64,000 nucleotides of DNA, from NCBI GenBank assembly GCA_046348855.1, contig JAXMDK010000013.1, forward strand, positions 62,001 through 126,000, written 5' to 3'. Numbering within the stretch: position 1 is the stretch's first letter; the number at the start of each line of letters is the position of its first letter. Positions 33,974 through 43,153 of the stretch are shown here, piece by piece. The stretch comes from TMP-24 sp046348855. GTDB lineage: Bacteria > Pseudomonadota > Alphaproteobacteria > Rhodobacterales > Rhodobacteraceae. The notes beneath the pieces were generated by a model. That model saw only the letters and a program-made list of their open reading frames with translations. It made no database searches and was not told the DNA's origin. Both the position numbers and the translations under genes were made by a program.

Positions 33974-35665
33974 ATGACCTACCGTTCCGCGCGCACGGAT
34001 ATCCGCTTCATCCTCGATCATGTGGTGCCGCTGGCCCCGGTCACCGCGACGGCGCGCTTCGCCGAGGCGACGGCCGAGACCGCCGACGCGGTCCTGACCG
34101 AGGCGGCGCGGCTTTGCGACGAGGTGATCGCGCCGCTGAACCGTGGCGGCGACCAGAGCCCGGCGCGGCTTGAGAACGGGGTGGTGCGCACCTCGCCGGG
34201 CTTCGCCGATGCGCTGGGCCAATGGGGCGCCGGCGGTTGGATCGGATTGGCCGCCGGGCAGGAGCATGGCGGCATGGGCCTGCCGCAGATTCTCAACATG
34301 GCGGTGCAGGACATGATGGCCGGGGCCTGCCTTGCGCTGCAGTTGAACCCGCTTCTGACCCAGGGCCAGATCGAGGCGCTGGAAACCCACGCGAGCGACG
34401 AGCTGAAGGCGCTTTACCTGCCGAAGCTGAATTCGGGCGAATGGTCCGGCACCATGAACCTGACCGAGCCGCAGGCCGGCAGCGACGTGGGCGCGCTGCG
34501 CACCCGCGCCGAGCCGCGCGGCGACGGAACCTATGCGATCACCGGGCAGAAGATCTTCATCACCTGGGGTGACAACGACTGTTTCGCCAACATCAGCCAC
34601 GCGGTCCTGGCGCGGCTGCCGGATGGCGGGCCGGGAACCAGGGGCATCAGCCTGTTCCTGGTGCCGAAGTTCCTGCCCGACGCCGATGGCCGGCCGGGCG
34701 CGCCCAACAGCCTGAAGGTGGTCAGCCTGGAACACAAGCTGGGCATCCACGGCTCGCCGACCTGCGTGATGGCCTATGAAGGGGCGACGGGCTGGCTGGT
34801 GGGCGAGCCGCACAAGGGCATGGCGGCGATGTTCACCATGATGAACAACGCCCGGCTGGCGGTGGGGGTGCAGGGCGTCGGCATGGCCGAGGCCGCCTAT
34901 CAGAAGGCGCTGGCCTATGCGAAGGACCGCAACCAGATGGGGCCGATCATCGGCCATGCCGACGTGCGGCGGATGCTGACACGGATGCGGGCCGAAATCT
35001 TCGCGGCGCGTGCGGTGGCATTGGCCTGCGCGCAGGCGCTGGACATGGCGCGGGCGACCGGCGGTGCCGACTGGCAGGCGCGGGCGGCACTGCTGACCCC
35101 GATCGCCAAGGGCTTTGGCACCGATACCGGTTGCGCGGTGGCCGACCTCGGGGTGCAGATCCACGGCGGCATGGGCTTCATCGAGGAGACGGGCGCGGCG
35201 CAATACCTGCGCGACGTGCGGATCACGCCCATTTACGAAGGCACCAACGGCATCCAGGCGATGGATCTGGTGGGCCGCAAGATGATGGACCAGGGCGAGG
35301 CTGCCTATCGGCTGATCGACGAGATGGCCGACGCCGCCGAGGCCGCGCGGGCCGACTGGCCCGACCTGTCGCGGCTGGTCTGGAACGCCGCGCAGAACCT
35401 GCGCGAGACCACCGAATGGCTGGTCGGGCAGGGGCCGCAGGACCGTTTCGCCGGGGCGGTTCCCTATGCGCGGGCCTTCGGCCGGGTGCTGGGCGGGCAT
35501 TTCCACCTGGTGGCGGCGATGGCCGCCGGGGCCGGATCGGCGCGGGCGCGGCTGGCCGACATCTACATCCGCCGGCTTCTGCCCGAACATCAGGCGCTGC
35601 TGGCTGAAGCCCGCGAGGGGGCGGCGGCGCTTTACGCGCTGACCGATGACGAGCTGGCGTCGTGA
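33974..35665 (+). CDS. Acyl-CoA dehydrogenase, DmdC-like long form
   Basis: A 563-residue flavoprotein with the extended layout of ACADs that carry an extra C-terminal domain. Landmarks are MNLTEPQAGSDVGALRT (FAD/substrate), IFITWGDND, QIHGGMGFIEETGAAQYLRD and ITPIYEGTNGIQAMDLVGRK, where the glutamate of YEGTNG is the expected catalytic base. Close relatives include 3-methylmercaptopropionyl-CoA dehydrogenase (DmdC), but fatty acyl substrates are equally possible. Its stop overlaps the next gene (GTGA). Confidence 0.88.
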   Translation: MTYRSARTDIRFILDHVVPLAPVTATARFAEATAETADAVLTEAARLCDEVIAPLNRGGDQSPARLENGVVRTSPGFADALGQWGAGGWIGLAAGQEHGGMGLPQILNMAVQDMMAGACLALQLNPLLTQGQIEALETHASDELKALYLPKLNSGEWSGTMNLTEPQAGSDVGALRTRAEPRGDGTYAITGQKIFITWGDNDCFANISHAVLARLPDGGPGTRGISLFLVPKFLPDADGRPGAPNSLKVVSLEHKLGIHGSPTCVMAYEGATGWLVGEPHKGMAAMFTMMNNARLAVGVQGVGMAEAAYQKALAYAKDRNQMGPIIGHADVRRMLTRMRAEIFAARAVALACAQALDMARATGGADWQARAALLTPIAKGFGTDTGCAVADLGVQIHGGMGFIEETGAAQYLRDVRITPIYEGTNGIQAMDLVGRKMMDQGEAAYRLIDEMADAAEAARADWPDLSRLVWNAAQNLRETTEWLVGQGPQDRFAGAVPYARAFGRVLGGHFHLVAAMAAGAGSARARLADIYIRRLLPEHQALLAEAREGAAALYALTDDELAS

Positions 35666-36708
35666 CCACCGCCGAACCCATAGCCGCCGCCATCGTCACG
35701 CCGCATCCCGAGCCGCCGGCCCCCGGCGCGGCGGTCGAGGTGGCGCCGGGCGTCCTGTGGCTGCGCCTGCCCCTGCCGATGGCGCTGGACCACGTCAATT
35801 GCTACGCGCTGGACGATGGTGACGGCTGGACGATCGTCGACACCGGGATCGACAGCCGCAAGGCGCGGGCCCTGTGGGAGGCCCTGCTGGCCGGTCCGCT
35901 GGGCGGGCGTCCGGTGCGGCGCGTGGTCGTGACCCATCACCACCCCGACCATATCGGGCTGGCCGGCTGGTTCCAGGCGCAGGGGGCCGAACTGGTGACG
36001 ACCCGCACCGCCTGGTTGTTCGCACGGATGCTGACGCTGGACGTGCAGGACCGGCCCGCCCCCGAGGTGCTGGCCTTCTGGCGTGCGGCCGGGATGGAAC
36101 CGGCGCTTCTGGCGCGGCGCGCCGACGAACGGCCCTTCAACTTTGCCGATGTAGTGGCATCCATGCCCCTGGGATATGCCCGCATCGTCCAGGGCGACCG
36201 CCTGACCATCGGCGGGCGCCGCTGGACGGTGCGGATCGGCCACGGCCATGCGCCCGAACAGGCGACGCTATGGAGCGACGACGGGCTGATCCTCGGGGGC
36301 GATCAGCTTCTGCCCGGCATCTCGCCCAACCTCGGCGTCTATGCGACCGAACCGGGCGCCGACCCGGTCGGCGAATGGATCGCCAGCTGCCGCGACTTCC
36401 GGCCCTTTGCCGACGACCGCCAACTGGTGCTGCCCGGCCACAAGCTGCCCTTCACCGGGCTGCCCCTGCGCCTGACCCAGATGATCGAGAATCATCAGGG
36501 CGCGCTGGTGCGGCTTCTGGACCATCTGTCGGTCCCGCGCACGGCGGTCGGCTGCTTCGGCGCGCTTTACAAGCGCGTGATCGGCGAGGGAGAATACGGA
36601 TTGGCTCTTGTGGAAGCGGTCGCGCATCTCAATCATCTGGAGAAGGCCGGGCAGGTTGTCCGCGTCCGGCAGGCAGAGGGGGCAGACCTTTGGCAACGCA
36701 CGGAATGA
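35662..36708 (+). CDS. MBL-fold metallo-hydrolase
   Basis: A 348-residue metallo-beta-lactamase-fold protein. VVVTHHHPDHIGLAGWFQ is the dinuclear Zn motif, TIVDTGID precedes it, IGHGHAPEQA and LILGGDQLLPGISPN supply further ligands, and LPGHKLPF closes the site. A C-terminal winged-helix-like region follows (LALVEAVAHLNHLEKAGQVV), as in LACTB2/RNase Z-like hydrolases. Start GTG 35662 overlaps the ACAD stop. It may hydrolyse thioesters or an intermediate of the ACAD pathway; this is inferred from coupling. Confidence 0.85.
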   Translation: MTTAEPIAAAIVTPHPEPPAPGAAVEVAPGVLWLRLPLPMALDHVNCYALDDGDGWTIVDTGIDSRKARALWEALLAGPLGGRPVRRVVVTHHHPDHIGLAGWFQAQGAELVTTRTAWLFARMLTLDVQDRPAPEVLAFWRAAGMEPALLARRADERPFNFADVVASMPLGYARIVQGDRLTIGGRRWTVRIGHGHAPEQATLWSDDGLILGGDQLLPGISPNLGVYATEPGADPVGEWIASCRDFRPFADDRQLVLPGHKLPFTGLPLRLTQMIENHQGALVRLLDHLSVPRTAVGCFGALYKRVIGEGEYGLALVEAVAHLNHLEKAGQVVRVRQAEGADLWQRTE

Positions 36709-37181
36709 CGGACGAGATCAAGACCTCGGTCGAGGCGCTGGAGGAAACGGCGCTGCCCTGTGCCCGCGGGCTGGCGCGCGCTTGCGACGACCTGCCCAAG
36801 ACCGCCGAGACCGAACCGCTGCCCACCGCCATTTCCGGCCAGCCGATCGAGGAGAAAAGCCCCGCGCAATGGGCCTATGAACGGCTGATCCTCTATATCA
36901 AGAACTTCGAGGAGCAGCTGGACGACAAGCAGGAAGTGGCGATGGGCTTCACCGGAAGCGACGCCGGGGTCCTGCGGATCGAGGGGATCGGCTATTTCGC
37001 CCCCGACGTCGTGACCTTCTACGGCCGCGACGAGGAAGGCGCGCGTACCCAGCTGATCCAGCATGTGACCCAGCTGAACGTTCTGCTGCGCGCCATGCCG
37101 GCCGACAGCGAAGCCGACGCGCCCCGGCGCATCGGTTTCAGGCTGGCTTCGGAAATCGCGCCGGTAGCGGCCAAGGGGTGA
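36705..37181 (+). CDS. DUF6173 family protein
   Basis: A 158-residue protein matching conserved Rhodobacteraceae proteins. It has SPAQWAYERLILYIKNFEEQ, VAMGFTGSDAGVLRIEGIGY and VTQLNVLLRAMP, then RRIGFRLAS. No signal peptide or membrane helix is visible. ATG 36705 overlaps the upstream hydrolase stop (ATGA). Function is unknown; the fold may bind a partner protein, given its conserved acidic and aromatic face. Confidence 0.75.
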   Translation: MTDEIKTSVEALEETALPCARGLARACDDLPKTAETEPLPTAISGQPIEEKSPAQWAYERLILYIKNFEEQLDDKQEVAMGFTGSDAGVLRIEGIGYFAPDVVTFYGRDEEGARTQLIQHVTQLNVLLRAMPADSEADAPRRIGFRLASEIAPVAAKG

Positions 37182-37236
37182 CAGCGTCGGGCGAATAGGC
37201 TAAATCGGCGACGAACGGGAACAAGGGAGCGAGAGA

Positions 37237-37371
37237 ATGGCCGACCACGAGCATGGCACGATGAACATCCGCGAACACGAACAGACCTTCCACGGGTTCG
37301 TGACCTTCGTGAAATGGGCGGTCGTCGTCATTCTGGGCGTGCTCGTCTTCCTGGCGCTCGCCAACGCCTGA
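37237..37371 (+). CDS. aa3-type cytochrome c oxidase subunit IV (small)
   Basis: A 44-residue peptide (MADHEHGTMNIREHEQTFHG, then a single hydrophobic helix). The short histidine- and glutamate-rich head before one transmembrane segment fits the bacterial aa3 oxidase subunit IV family. GGGAGCGAGAG lies just upstream of the ATG. It would sit in the inner membrane with the oxidase; its core subunits are not in the window. Confidence 0.85.
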   Translation: MADHEHGTMNIREHEQTFHGFVTFVKWAVVVILGVLVFLALANA

Positions 37372-37407
37372 GCCGCGCGCCCCGGTCATCCTCTGAGAGT
37401 GTGCGAC

Positions 37408-38013
37408 ATGCGGCGTTTGCTGATTGTCTTGGTTCTGCCCCTGTTTCTGGCCAACTGCGCCGAACATGTCTGGGCCCCCGACGAGGCCGTTCAGCGGGCG
37501 CGCTATCACTCGTCCGACCCGCCGTCGATCACGCTGTTCACCGTGGTGCGCAAGCGCGGCAACGAAGGCGCCCATTCCGGGCTGATGATCAACGGCAGCC
37601 AGCGGATCATCTACGATCCGGCCGGCACCTGGACCAACCCTGCGGCCCCGGAACGCGAGGATGTGCATTTCGGCATGACGCCGACGATGGTGCGCTACTA
37701 CATCGACTATCACGCCCGCTCGACCTACGACGTCTATGAACAGACGGTGCCGGTCAGCCCAGAGGTGGCCGAGATGGCCATCCGCAAGGCCGAGACCAAC
37801 GGCGCCTCGATGAAGGCCCTGTGCGGCAATTCGGTCAGCGAGGTGCTGAAGGGCCTGCCGGGGTTCGATTCCGTCCGCAGCAGCTTCTTCCCCGGCCGGC
37901 TGATGCGCGAATTCGCCACCCTGCCGGGGGTTGAGACTGCGCACTATACCGACAACGATTCCGACAACAACAAGGTTCTCCTGGCCCGCCAGAACACTGC
38001 GGTCGGGCAATAG
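37408..38013 (+). CDS. Lipoprotein, possible permuted papain-like fold
   Basis: A 201-residue protein with a lipobox (LFLANC, cysteine about 17) after a hydrophobic signal. Conserved-looking segments are EGAHSGLMINGSQRIIYDP and LCGNSVSEVLKGLPGF. An early histidine in a GLMI strand followed much later by a cysteine at a helix start is the order seen in circularly permuted NlpC/P60 (YiiX/YaeF-like) peptidases. That reading is tentative. An in-frame GTG at 37399 is an alternative start. It ends 45 bases before mobA. Confidence 0.65.
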   Translation: MRRLLIVLVLPLFLANCAEHVWAPDEAVQRARYHSSDPPSITLFTVVRKRGNEGAHSGLMINGSQRIIYDPAGTWTNPAAPEREDVHFGMTPTMVRYYIDYHARSTYDVYEQTVPVSPEVAEMAIRKAETNGASMKALCGNSVSEVLKGLPGFDSVRSSFFPGRLMREFATLPGVETAHYTDNDSDNNKVLLARQNTAVGQ

Positions 38014-38058
38014 GGCGGGCCGCCGCGCCGGTCGTGCGGCGGGTGGGGCGCGGGCGTC

Positions 38059-38661
38059 ATGCTGATATTCGGACTGATCCTTGCCGGAGGCGAAGGGCGT
38101 CGCATGGGCGGCGCCGACAAGGCGCTGCTGCGGCTTGCCGGGCGGACGCTGGCCGACCGGGTGGCCGACCGGTTCGCGCCACAGGTGGCGGGGCTGGCGC
38201 TGTCGGCCAACGGCGACCCGGCGCGGCTGGCGGACCTTCGATTGCGAGATCCTGGCCGATGCGACCGACGACAGGCTTCGGCCGCTGGCCGGGTTGGCTG
38301 CAGGCCGGCCTACTATGGCGCAGGGCGGGACCCATCTGGCGACGGTGCCGGTCGATGCGCCCTTCATCCCCTGCGATCTGGTGGCGCGGCTTGCCGACGG
38401 CCTGCCGGACGCCTCTACGGGCATTACCCTGGCCGAAAGCGGCGGGCGGCTGCATCCGACCCGCGGGCTCTGGCCGGTCGGGCTGGGGCGCGGCCGCTGG
38501 CGGTGGCGCTGGTGGCGGGCGAACGGCGGATCGGACATTGGGCGCTGGCGATGGGGGCACGGGCGGTGCCCTTTGCCCCGGACTGACCCTGACCAGTGCC
38601 TATGAACCTGAACACCCCCGCCGACCTTGCCATCGCCGAAGAGGCTCTGCGGCGCGGTTGA
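38059..38661 (+). pseudogene. mobA: Molybdenum cofactor guanylyltransferase MobA, multiply frameshifted
   Basis: The parts of a ~200-residue MobA are spread over different frames. ATG 38059 gives GLILAGGEGRRMGGADKALL (GTP-binding), then another frame gives EILADATDDRLRPLAGL and LATVPVDAPFIPCDLV. The first frame returns for LAVALVAGERRIGHWALAMG and, after further shifts, NLNTPADLAIAEEALRRG ends at 38661. At least three single-base changes are needed. The enzyme would attach GMP to molybdopterin. As MobA is normally essential for bis-MGD enzymes, sequence error is a real possibility. Confidence 0.78.
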
Positions 38662-38684
38662 CGGCCTGGGGCCGAAGGTTCCGG

Positions 38685-39692
38685 TCACGCGCCCCAGCAG
38701 CATGAAGAAGCCCGCGCGGTACGGGTGTCGGCCAGCCCGACGATGTCCTGGCTGCCGGCATTCTGTTCAAAGCCGGAAAAGGCCCGGTCGAACTGGCGCA
38801 GGAAATGATGCGCGGCATCGCGGAAGATGGTGTCCTGGCGCATCCGTCCGGCGGTCAGCGCCAGGCTCGATCGGTCGCGCACCCCGCCAAGCGCCGCAAT
38901 GGCCTTGCCCCGTTCGCCCTTGGCGAAACGGCGCCAGACTTCGGGGCGGGCGCGGTCGGGGCGCAGGTCGTCCATGTAGATGCCGTCCTGCCCCAGCAGC
39001 GTCAGGACGTCCTGGGCGGCGCGGATAAGCTTGGCGAGCGAGCGATCCTCCAGCGCGCGGCGCAGGGCGGCGATGCCGTCCTTGTCGTCCTGGCTGTCGG
39101 GGAAGTTCAGGGCGCTAATGAAGTCGGCCACCGATACCGGAGTGGCCAAAGCTTCGGCCGGGGTGCCAAGCGCCAGCGCCGGCTGCTCGGTGTCGGGGGC
39201 GGCCGCCGGCTGGGCGAGGGCGGGCTTGGCGTGCGCCGGTTCGCTGTCGCGACGGCTGGTGAAGGATACGATCGCGGTTTCGGTCTGCCGGGTGGCGGTG
39301 GCGATCTCCTCCAGCCGACGCTCGACCGAAGGGCGCGCGGCCGTCGACTGGGCGGCCAGCGCCTGACGCATGGCGTCGACCGTCGCCTGCAGGCGCGCGG
39401 CCTCGGTGCGCATGGCGCGGGCGGTGCGGCTGGTGACTGCCGCCATCCAGATCAGAGCCAGCGGAAGGAAGATCGCCACCAGCACCATGACCGTGCCCAG
39501 CGATCCGCCCGCCGAATCGCCGCGCCCGGCAAAGAGGAAGAAGGCGCCGACCAGCGCCAGCCACAGCAGGCCGACGCCTGCCGCGATCAGGTCGGACGCC
39601 TGCATGCCGCGCGCCGGTTCGGGTGGCGGCAGCGGTCCGAGGTCCGGCCGGGGCTGGCCTTGCCGTTCGGTCGAGGGATCGGTCATCAGCAC
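38685..39692 (-). CDS. Hypothetical two-helix membrane protein, C-terminus frameshifted
   Basis: A 335-residue protein of unknown function. The N-terminal part is proline-rich, then two hydrophobic helices (SDLIAAGVGLLWLALVGAFF and TVMVLVAIFLPLALIW). A coiled-coil-prone, alanine/arginine/glutamate-rich stretch follows, then a conserved-looking soluble C-terminal domain (FISALNFPDSQDDKDGIAAL, DGIYMDDLRPDRARPEVWRR). The final residues SSCCWGA look wrong: adding one base near 38713 gives FFMLLGRVTGTFG, a more natural end. So the true stop lies a little downstream, facing mobA. Confidence 0.65.
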   Translation of the reverse strand: MLMTDPSTERQGQPRPDLGPLPPPEPARGMQASDLIAAGVGLLWLALVGAFFLFAGRGDSAGGSLGTVMVLVAIFLPLALIWMAAVTSRTARAMRTEAARLQATVDAMRQALAAQSTAARPSVERRLEEIATATRQTETAIVSFTSRRDSEPAHAKPALAQPAAAPDTEQPALALGTPAEALATPVSVADFISALNFPDSQDDKDGIAALRRALEDRSLAKLIRAAQDVLTLLGQDGIYMDDLRPDRARPEVWRRFAKGERGKAIAALGGVRDRSSLALTAGRMRQDTIFRDAAHHFLRQFDRAFSGFEQNAGSQDIVGLADTRTARASSCCWGA

Positions 39693-39706
39693 CCCCCTTC
39701 GGGACT

Positions 39707-40177
39707 TCAGAGGTAACGGATGTCGAGGATTTCGTAGCTTTTCTCGCCGCCGGGCGTGCGCACTTCGGCGGTGTCGCCGACATCCTTGCCGATCAGGGCG
39801 CGGGCGAGCGGCGAGCGGATGTTCAGAAGCCCCCGCTCGATGTCGGCCTCGACCTCGCCGACGATCTGGTAGGTGCGCTCTTCCTCGGTGTCGTCGTCGA
39901 CAAGGGTGACGGTCGCGCCGAACTTGATCGCGCCGGTGAACCGCGACGGGTCGATGATCTCGGCCAGCGACAGGATGCTCTCCAGCTCCTTGATGCGGCC
40001 TTCGACAAAGCTCTGGCGTTCGCGCGCGGCATGGTATTCGGCGTTTTCCGACAGGTCGCCATGTTCGCGGGCTTCGGCGATGGCGCGGATGACCGCCGGC
40101 CGTTCGACCGACTTGAGCTGTTTCAGTTCATCGTCCAGCGCGCTGTGGCCTGCGCGCGTCATCGGTATTTTTTCCAT
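39707..40177 (-). CDS. greA: Transcription elongation factor GreA
   Basis: A 156-residue GreA. The N-terminal coiled coil (ERPAVIRAIAEAREHGDLSE, NAEYHAARERQSFVEGRI) carries the tip acidic residues, and the C-terminal FKBP-like domain has ATVTLVDDDTEE and SPLARALIGKDVGD. It stimulates RNA cleavage in backtracked RNA polymerase. It is just upstream of the membrane protein on the same strand, 14 bases apart, so probably co-transcribed. Confidence 0.96.
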   Translation of the reverse strand: MEKIPMTRAGHSALDDELKQLKSVERPAVIRAIAEAREHGDLSENAEYHAARERQSFVEGRIKELESILSLAEIIDPSRFTGAIKFGATVTLVDDDTEEERTYQIVGEVEADIERGLLNIRSPLARALIGKDVGDTAEVRTPGGEKSYEILDIRYL

Positions 40178-40312
40178 TGCAAACCTTGCAGGGATAGCGT
40201 GGTTCTGAGAGCGTCCGGACTGTAAATCCGGTATGAGGCAGCAAAGTCAATAGGAGCGGGCGGGGCAGGCGAGGTTCCGCAGGTTCCCGCGCGAGGGATT
40301 CGAGCGGCAGGC

Positions 40313-41311
40313 ATGCGACTCTATTTCAGGATGGCGGTGATCTACACCGCCGTTGCGCTGATGATCGAGGCGGCCCGCGAAGGCAGCGCTGCCGAGATGG
40401 TCGCGGTCAGCTTCGGCGCGACACTGACCACGACGGGCATGACGACGCTGGGCCTGATCCTGCCGGTGGTCCTGGTCCTGGCGGCAATCATCGGCAAGGC
40501 GGCGACGCTCGAACGCGGCGGGCAGTTGCTCTATGCGGTGTTCGGGGTCATCATCCTGCAACTGGGCTTCACCTTCATGAAGTCCAGCATTCCCGACATG
40601 ATGCCCTTTTATGCCGACCCGGCGCTGGCGGCCATTGACCGCAGCCTGCTGTTCGGCCGCGACGCTTGGCAACTGGCCCACGACATCGGTCCGGCGATCG
40701 ACGCGAACCGCCTTCTGCCGGCCTATGTCTATGTCTGGTCCTTGTGCGTGCTGGTCATGCCGGCGGTCGTCGCGCTGACCGACCGCGACGAGGAGCGGGT
40801 GTTCCGCTTCGTCATCCTGCGCTTCGTCGTGTGGGTGGGCCTGGGCAATGTCCTGGCGGTGATGTTCGCCTCGGTCGGGCCGGTCTTTTACGACAGCCTG
40901 ACCGGCAGCAGCCGCTTTGCCGGCCTGACCGCGGCCTTGCAGGCCAGCGGCGTGGCCGACAGCGCGGTCGGGCGGCTGCAACGCTATCTGTGGAGCGCCT
41001 ACGTCAGCCATGACAAGCAGCTTGGGTCGGGCATTTCCGCCTTTCCCAGCGTTCACCTTGGCATAGCCACCGCCACCGCGGTCTACATGGCCGAGCGCAG
41101 TCGCTGGCTGATCCTGCCCGGTGCTGCCTTCGTCGCGGTCATGTTCTACCTGTCGCTCTACACCGGCTATCACTATGCGATCAACGGCTACGTCTCGATC
41201 GTGCTGATCCTGGCGGTTTGGGCCGGGTTGCGCCTGTGGCAGCGGGCCCGGCGCGCCGGCGGCAGCCGCGACATTGATGCAGACGGTGGATTGCCTCAGT
41301 CGGGCAGGTAA
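40313..41311 (+). CDS. PAP2 superfamily membrane phosphatase/phosphotransferase
   Basis: A 332-residue polytopic protein with about six to seven helices. SAFPSVHLGIATATAVY corresponds to the PSxH motif, and GYHYAINGYVS to the final SRxxxxxH-x-xxD region in the form used by AUR1-like PAP2_3 proteins (N replaces the usual D). It may transfer phosphoalcohol head groups onto lipids or dephosphorylate prenyl/phosphatidyl phosphates. Substrate unknown. It is divergent from greA. Confidence 0.75.
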   Translation: MRLYFRMAVIYTAVALMIEAAREGSAAEMVAVSFGATLTTTGMTTLGLILPVVLVLAAIIGKAATLERGGQLLYAVFGVIILQLGFTFMKSSIPDMMPFYADPALAAIDRSLLFGRDAWQLAHDIGPAIDANRLLPAYVYVWSLCVLVMPAVVALTDRDEERVFRFVILRFVVWVGLGNVLAVMFASVGPVFYDSLTGSSRFAGLTAALQASGVADSAVGRLQRYLWSAYVSHDKQLGSGISAFPSVHLGIATATAVYMAERSRWLILPGAAFVAVMFYLSLYTGYHYAINGYVSIVLILAVWAGLRLWQRARRAGGSRDIDADGGLPQSGR

Positions 41312-41393
41312 GCTAATTGCCTCGTCCGACCGGTTTGGCTAACGATCTTGCCCGGACGGGGCAGGCCCGCATCGGCACAGCGACGGAGAGAAC

Positions 41394-43043
41394 ATGACGC
41401 AAGTGGCGCGCGAAGCGATGGAATATGACGTTGTGATCGTTGGCGCGGGTCCGGCGGGCCTGTCGGCGGCGATCCGGCTGAAGCAACTGGACCCCGAACG
41501 TTCGGTCGTGGTGCTGGAAAAGGGCTCCGAGGTCGGCGCCCATATCCTGTCGGGCGCGGTGCTGGACCCCAGCGGGCTGGACGCGCTGCTGCCCGACTGG
41601 CGCACGATGGACGCGCCGATCAGGACCGAGGTGAAGGAGGATAATTTCTTCGTCCTCGGCCCGGCGGGCAAGCTGCGCATCCCGAACTGGCCAATGCCGA
41701 AGCTGATGTCGAACCACGGCAACTACATCGTGTCGATGGCCAACGTCTGCCGCTGGATGGCGACCGTCGCCGAAGGGCTGGGGGTCGAGATCTTCCCGGG
41801 CATGGCAGCGTCCGAACTGGTCTATGGTGACAAGGGCGAGGTCAAGGGCGTGGTTGCCGGCGAATTCGGCAAGAACCCCGACGGCTCGATCGGTCCGGGC
41901 TACGAGCCGGGGATGGAACTGCACGGCAAGTATGTGTTCCTGTCTGAAGGCGTGCGCGGCAGCCTGTCCAAGGAAGTGATGGCGAAATACGAGCTGTCCA
42001 AGGGCCATTGCCCGCAGAAGTTCGGCCTGGGCATGAAGGAAATCTGGGAGATCGACCCCAAGAAGCACCGCGAGGGCACCGTCACCCACACGATGGGCTG
42101 GCCCCTGGGCAAGAATGCCGGCGGCGGGTCGTTCATCTATCACCTGGAAAACAACCAGGTCTTCGTGGGCTTCGTCGTTCACTTGAACTACCGCAACCCG
42201 CACCTTTACCCCTACATGGAATTCCAGCGCTTCAAGCACCATCCGATGGTGGCCGAGCTGCTGGCCGGCGGCAAGCGCGTGGCCTATGGCGCGCGGGCGA
42301 TCTCCGAAGGCGGCTGGCAGTCGATTCCGAGGGTGGCATTCCCCGGCGGCGTGCTCCTGGGTTGTTCGGCCGGTCTGGTGAACGTGCCGCGCATCAAGGG
42401 CAACCACAATGCCATGCTGTCGGGCAAGGCGGCGGCCGAGGCCGCCCATGCCGCCATCGCCGCAGGGCGCGCCGGCGACGAACTGGCCGCCTATGAGGCC
42501 GACCTGCGCAGCGGCCCGGTGGGCAAGGACCTGAAGAAGGTCCGCAACGTCAAGCCGATGTGGTCGCGCTGGGGGATGATCCCGTCGCTGGCGCTGGGCG
42601 GGCTCGACATGTGGACGAATTCGCTGTTCGGGCTGTCGCTGTTCGGCACGCTGAAGCACGGCAAGACCGATGCGGCCTCGACCGGCGAGGCGAAGGACTT
42701 CGCCACGATCGACTACCCAAGGCCCGACGGCAAGCTGTCGTTCGACCGGCTGACCAACGTGGCCTTTTCGGCGACCAACCATTCGGAAAGCCAGCCCTGC
42801 CATCTGAAGCTGAAGGACCCGTCGATCCCGATCGCGGTCAATCTGCCGAAATACGACGAACCGGCGCAGCGCTATTGCCCCGCCGGCGTCTACGAGGTGG
42901 TGCAGGGCGAGGCCGGGCCGCGGTTCCAGATCAACTTCCAGAACTGCGTCCACTGCAAGACCTGCGATATCAAGGATCCCAGCCAGAACATCAACTGGAC
43001 GACGCCCCAGGGCGGCGACGGGCCGAACTACCCGAACATGTGA
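41394..43043 (+). CDS. Electron transfer flavoprotein-ubiquinone oxidoreductase
   Basis: A 549-residue ETF-QO. The FAD motif VVIVGAGPAGLSAAIRLKQL is at the start; the ubiquinone-binding region includes HTMGWPLGKNAGGGSFIYHL. The C-terminal 4Fe-4S cluster cysteines are in YCPAGVYEV and NCVHCKTCDIKDPSQNINW. It feeds electrons from ETF (and so from acyl-CoA dehydrogenases like the one at 34 kb) into the quinone pool. Full length and typical; ATG 41394. Confidence 0.96.
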   Translation: MTQVAREAMEYDVVIVGAGPAGLSAAIRLKQLDPERSVVVLEKGSEVGAHILSGAVLDPSGLDALLPDWRTMDAPIRTEVKEDNFFVLGPAGKLRIPNWPMPKLMSNHGNYIVSMANVCRWMATVAEGLGVEIFPGMAASELVYGDKGEVKGVVAGEFGKNPDGSIGPGYEPGMELHGKYVFLSEGVRGSLSKEVMAKYELSKGHCPQKFGLGMKEIWEIDPKKHREGTVTHTMGWPLGKNAGGGSFIYHLENNQVFVGFVVHLNYRNPHLYPYMEFQRFKHHPMVAELLAGGKRVAYGARAISEGGWQSIPRVAFPGGVLLGCSAGLVNVPRIKGNHNAMLSGKAAAEAAHAAIAAGRAGDELAAYEADLRSGPVGKDLKKVRNVKPMWSRWGMIPSLALGGLDMWTNSLFGLSLFGTLKHGKTDAASTGEAKDFATIDYPRPDGKLSFDRLTNVAFSATNHSESQPCHLKLKDPSIPIAVNLPKYDEPAQRYCPAGVYEVVQGEAGPRFQINFQNCVHCKTCDIKDPSQNINWTTPQGGDGPNYPNM

Positions 43044-43153
43044 TCGGCTTCGGCCCTTTTCCGCCGGGCGGGCGGGCCGCGCGCCGGTCCGGCGGATTGC
43101 CTTGCGCGGGTCGCCGCACTAGGTTGGCCGCGGTTATCGAAGGACATCCGCCC

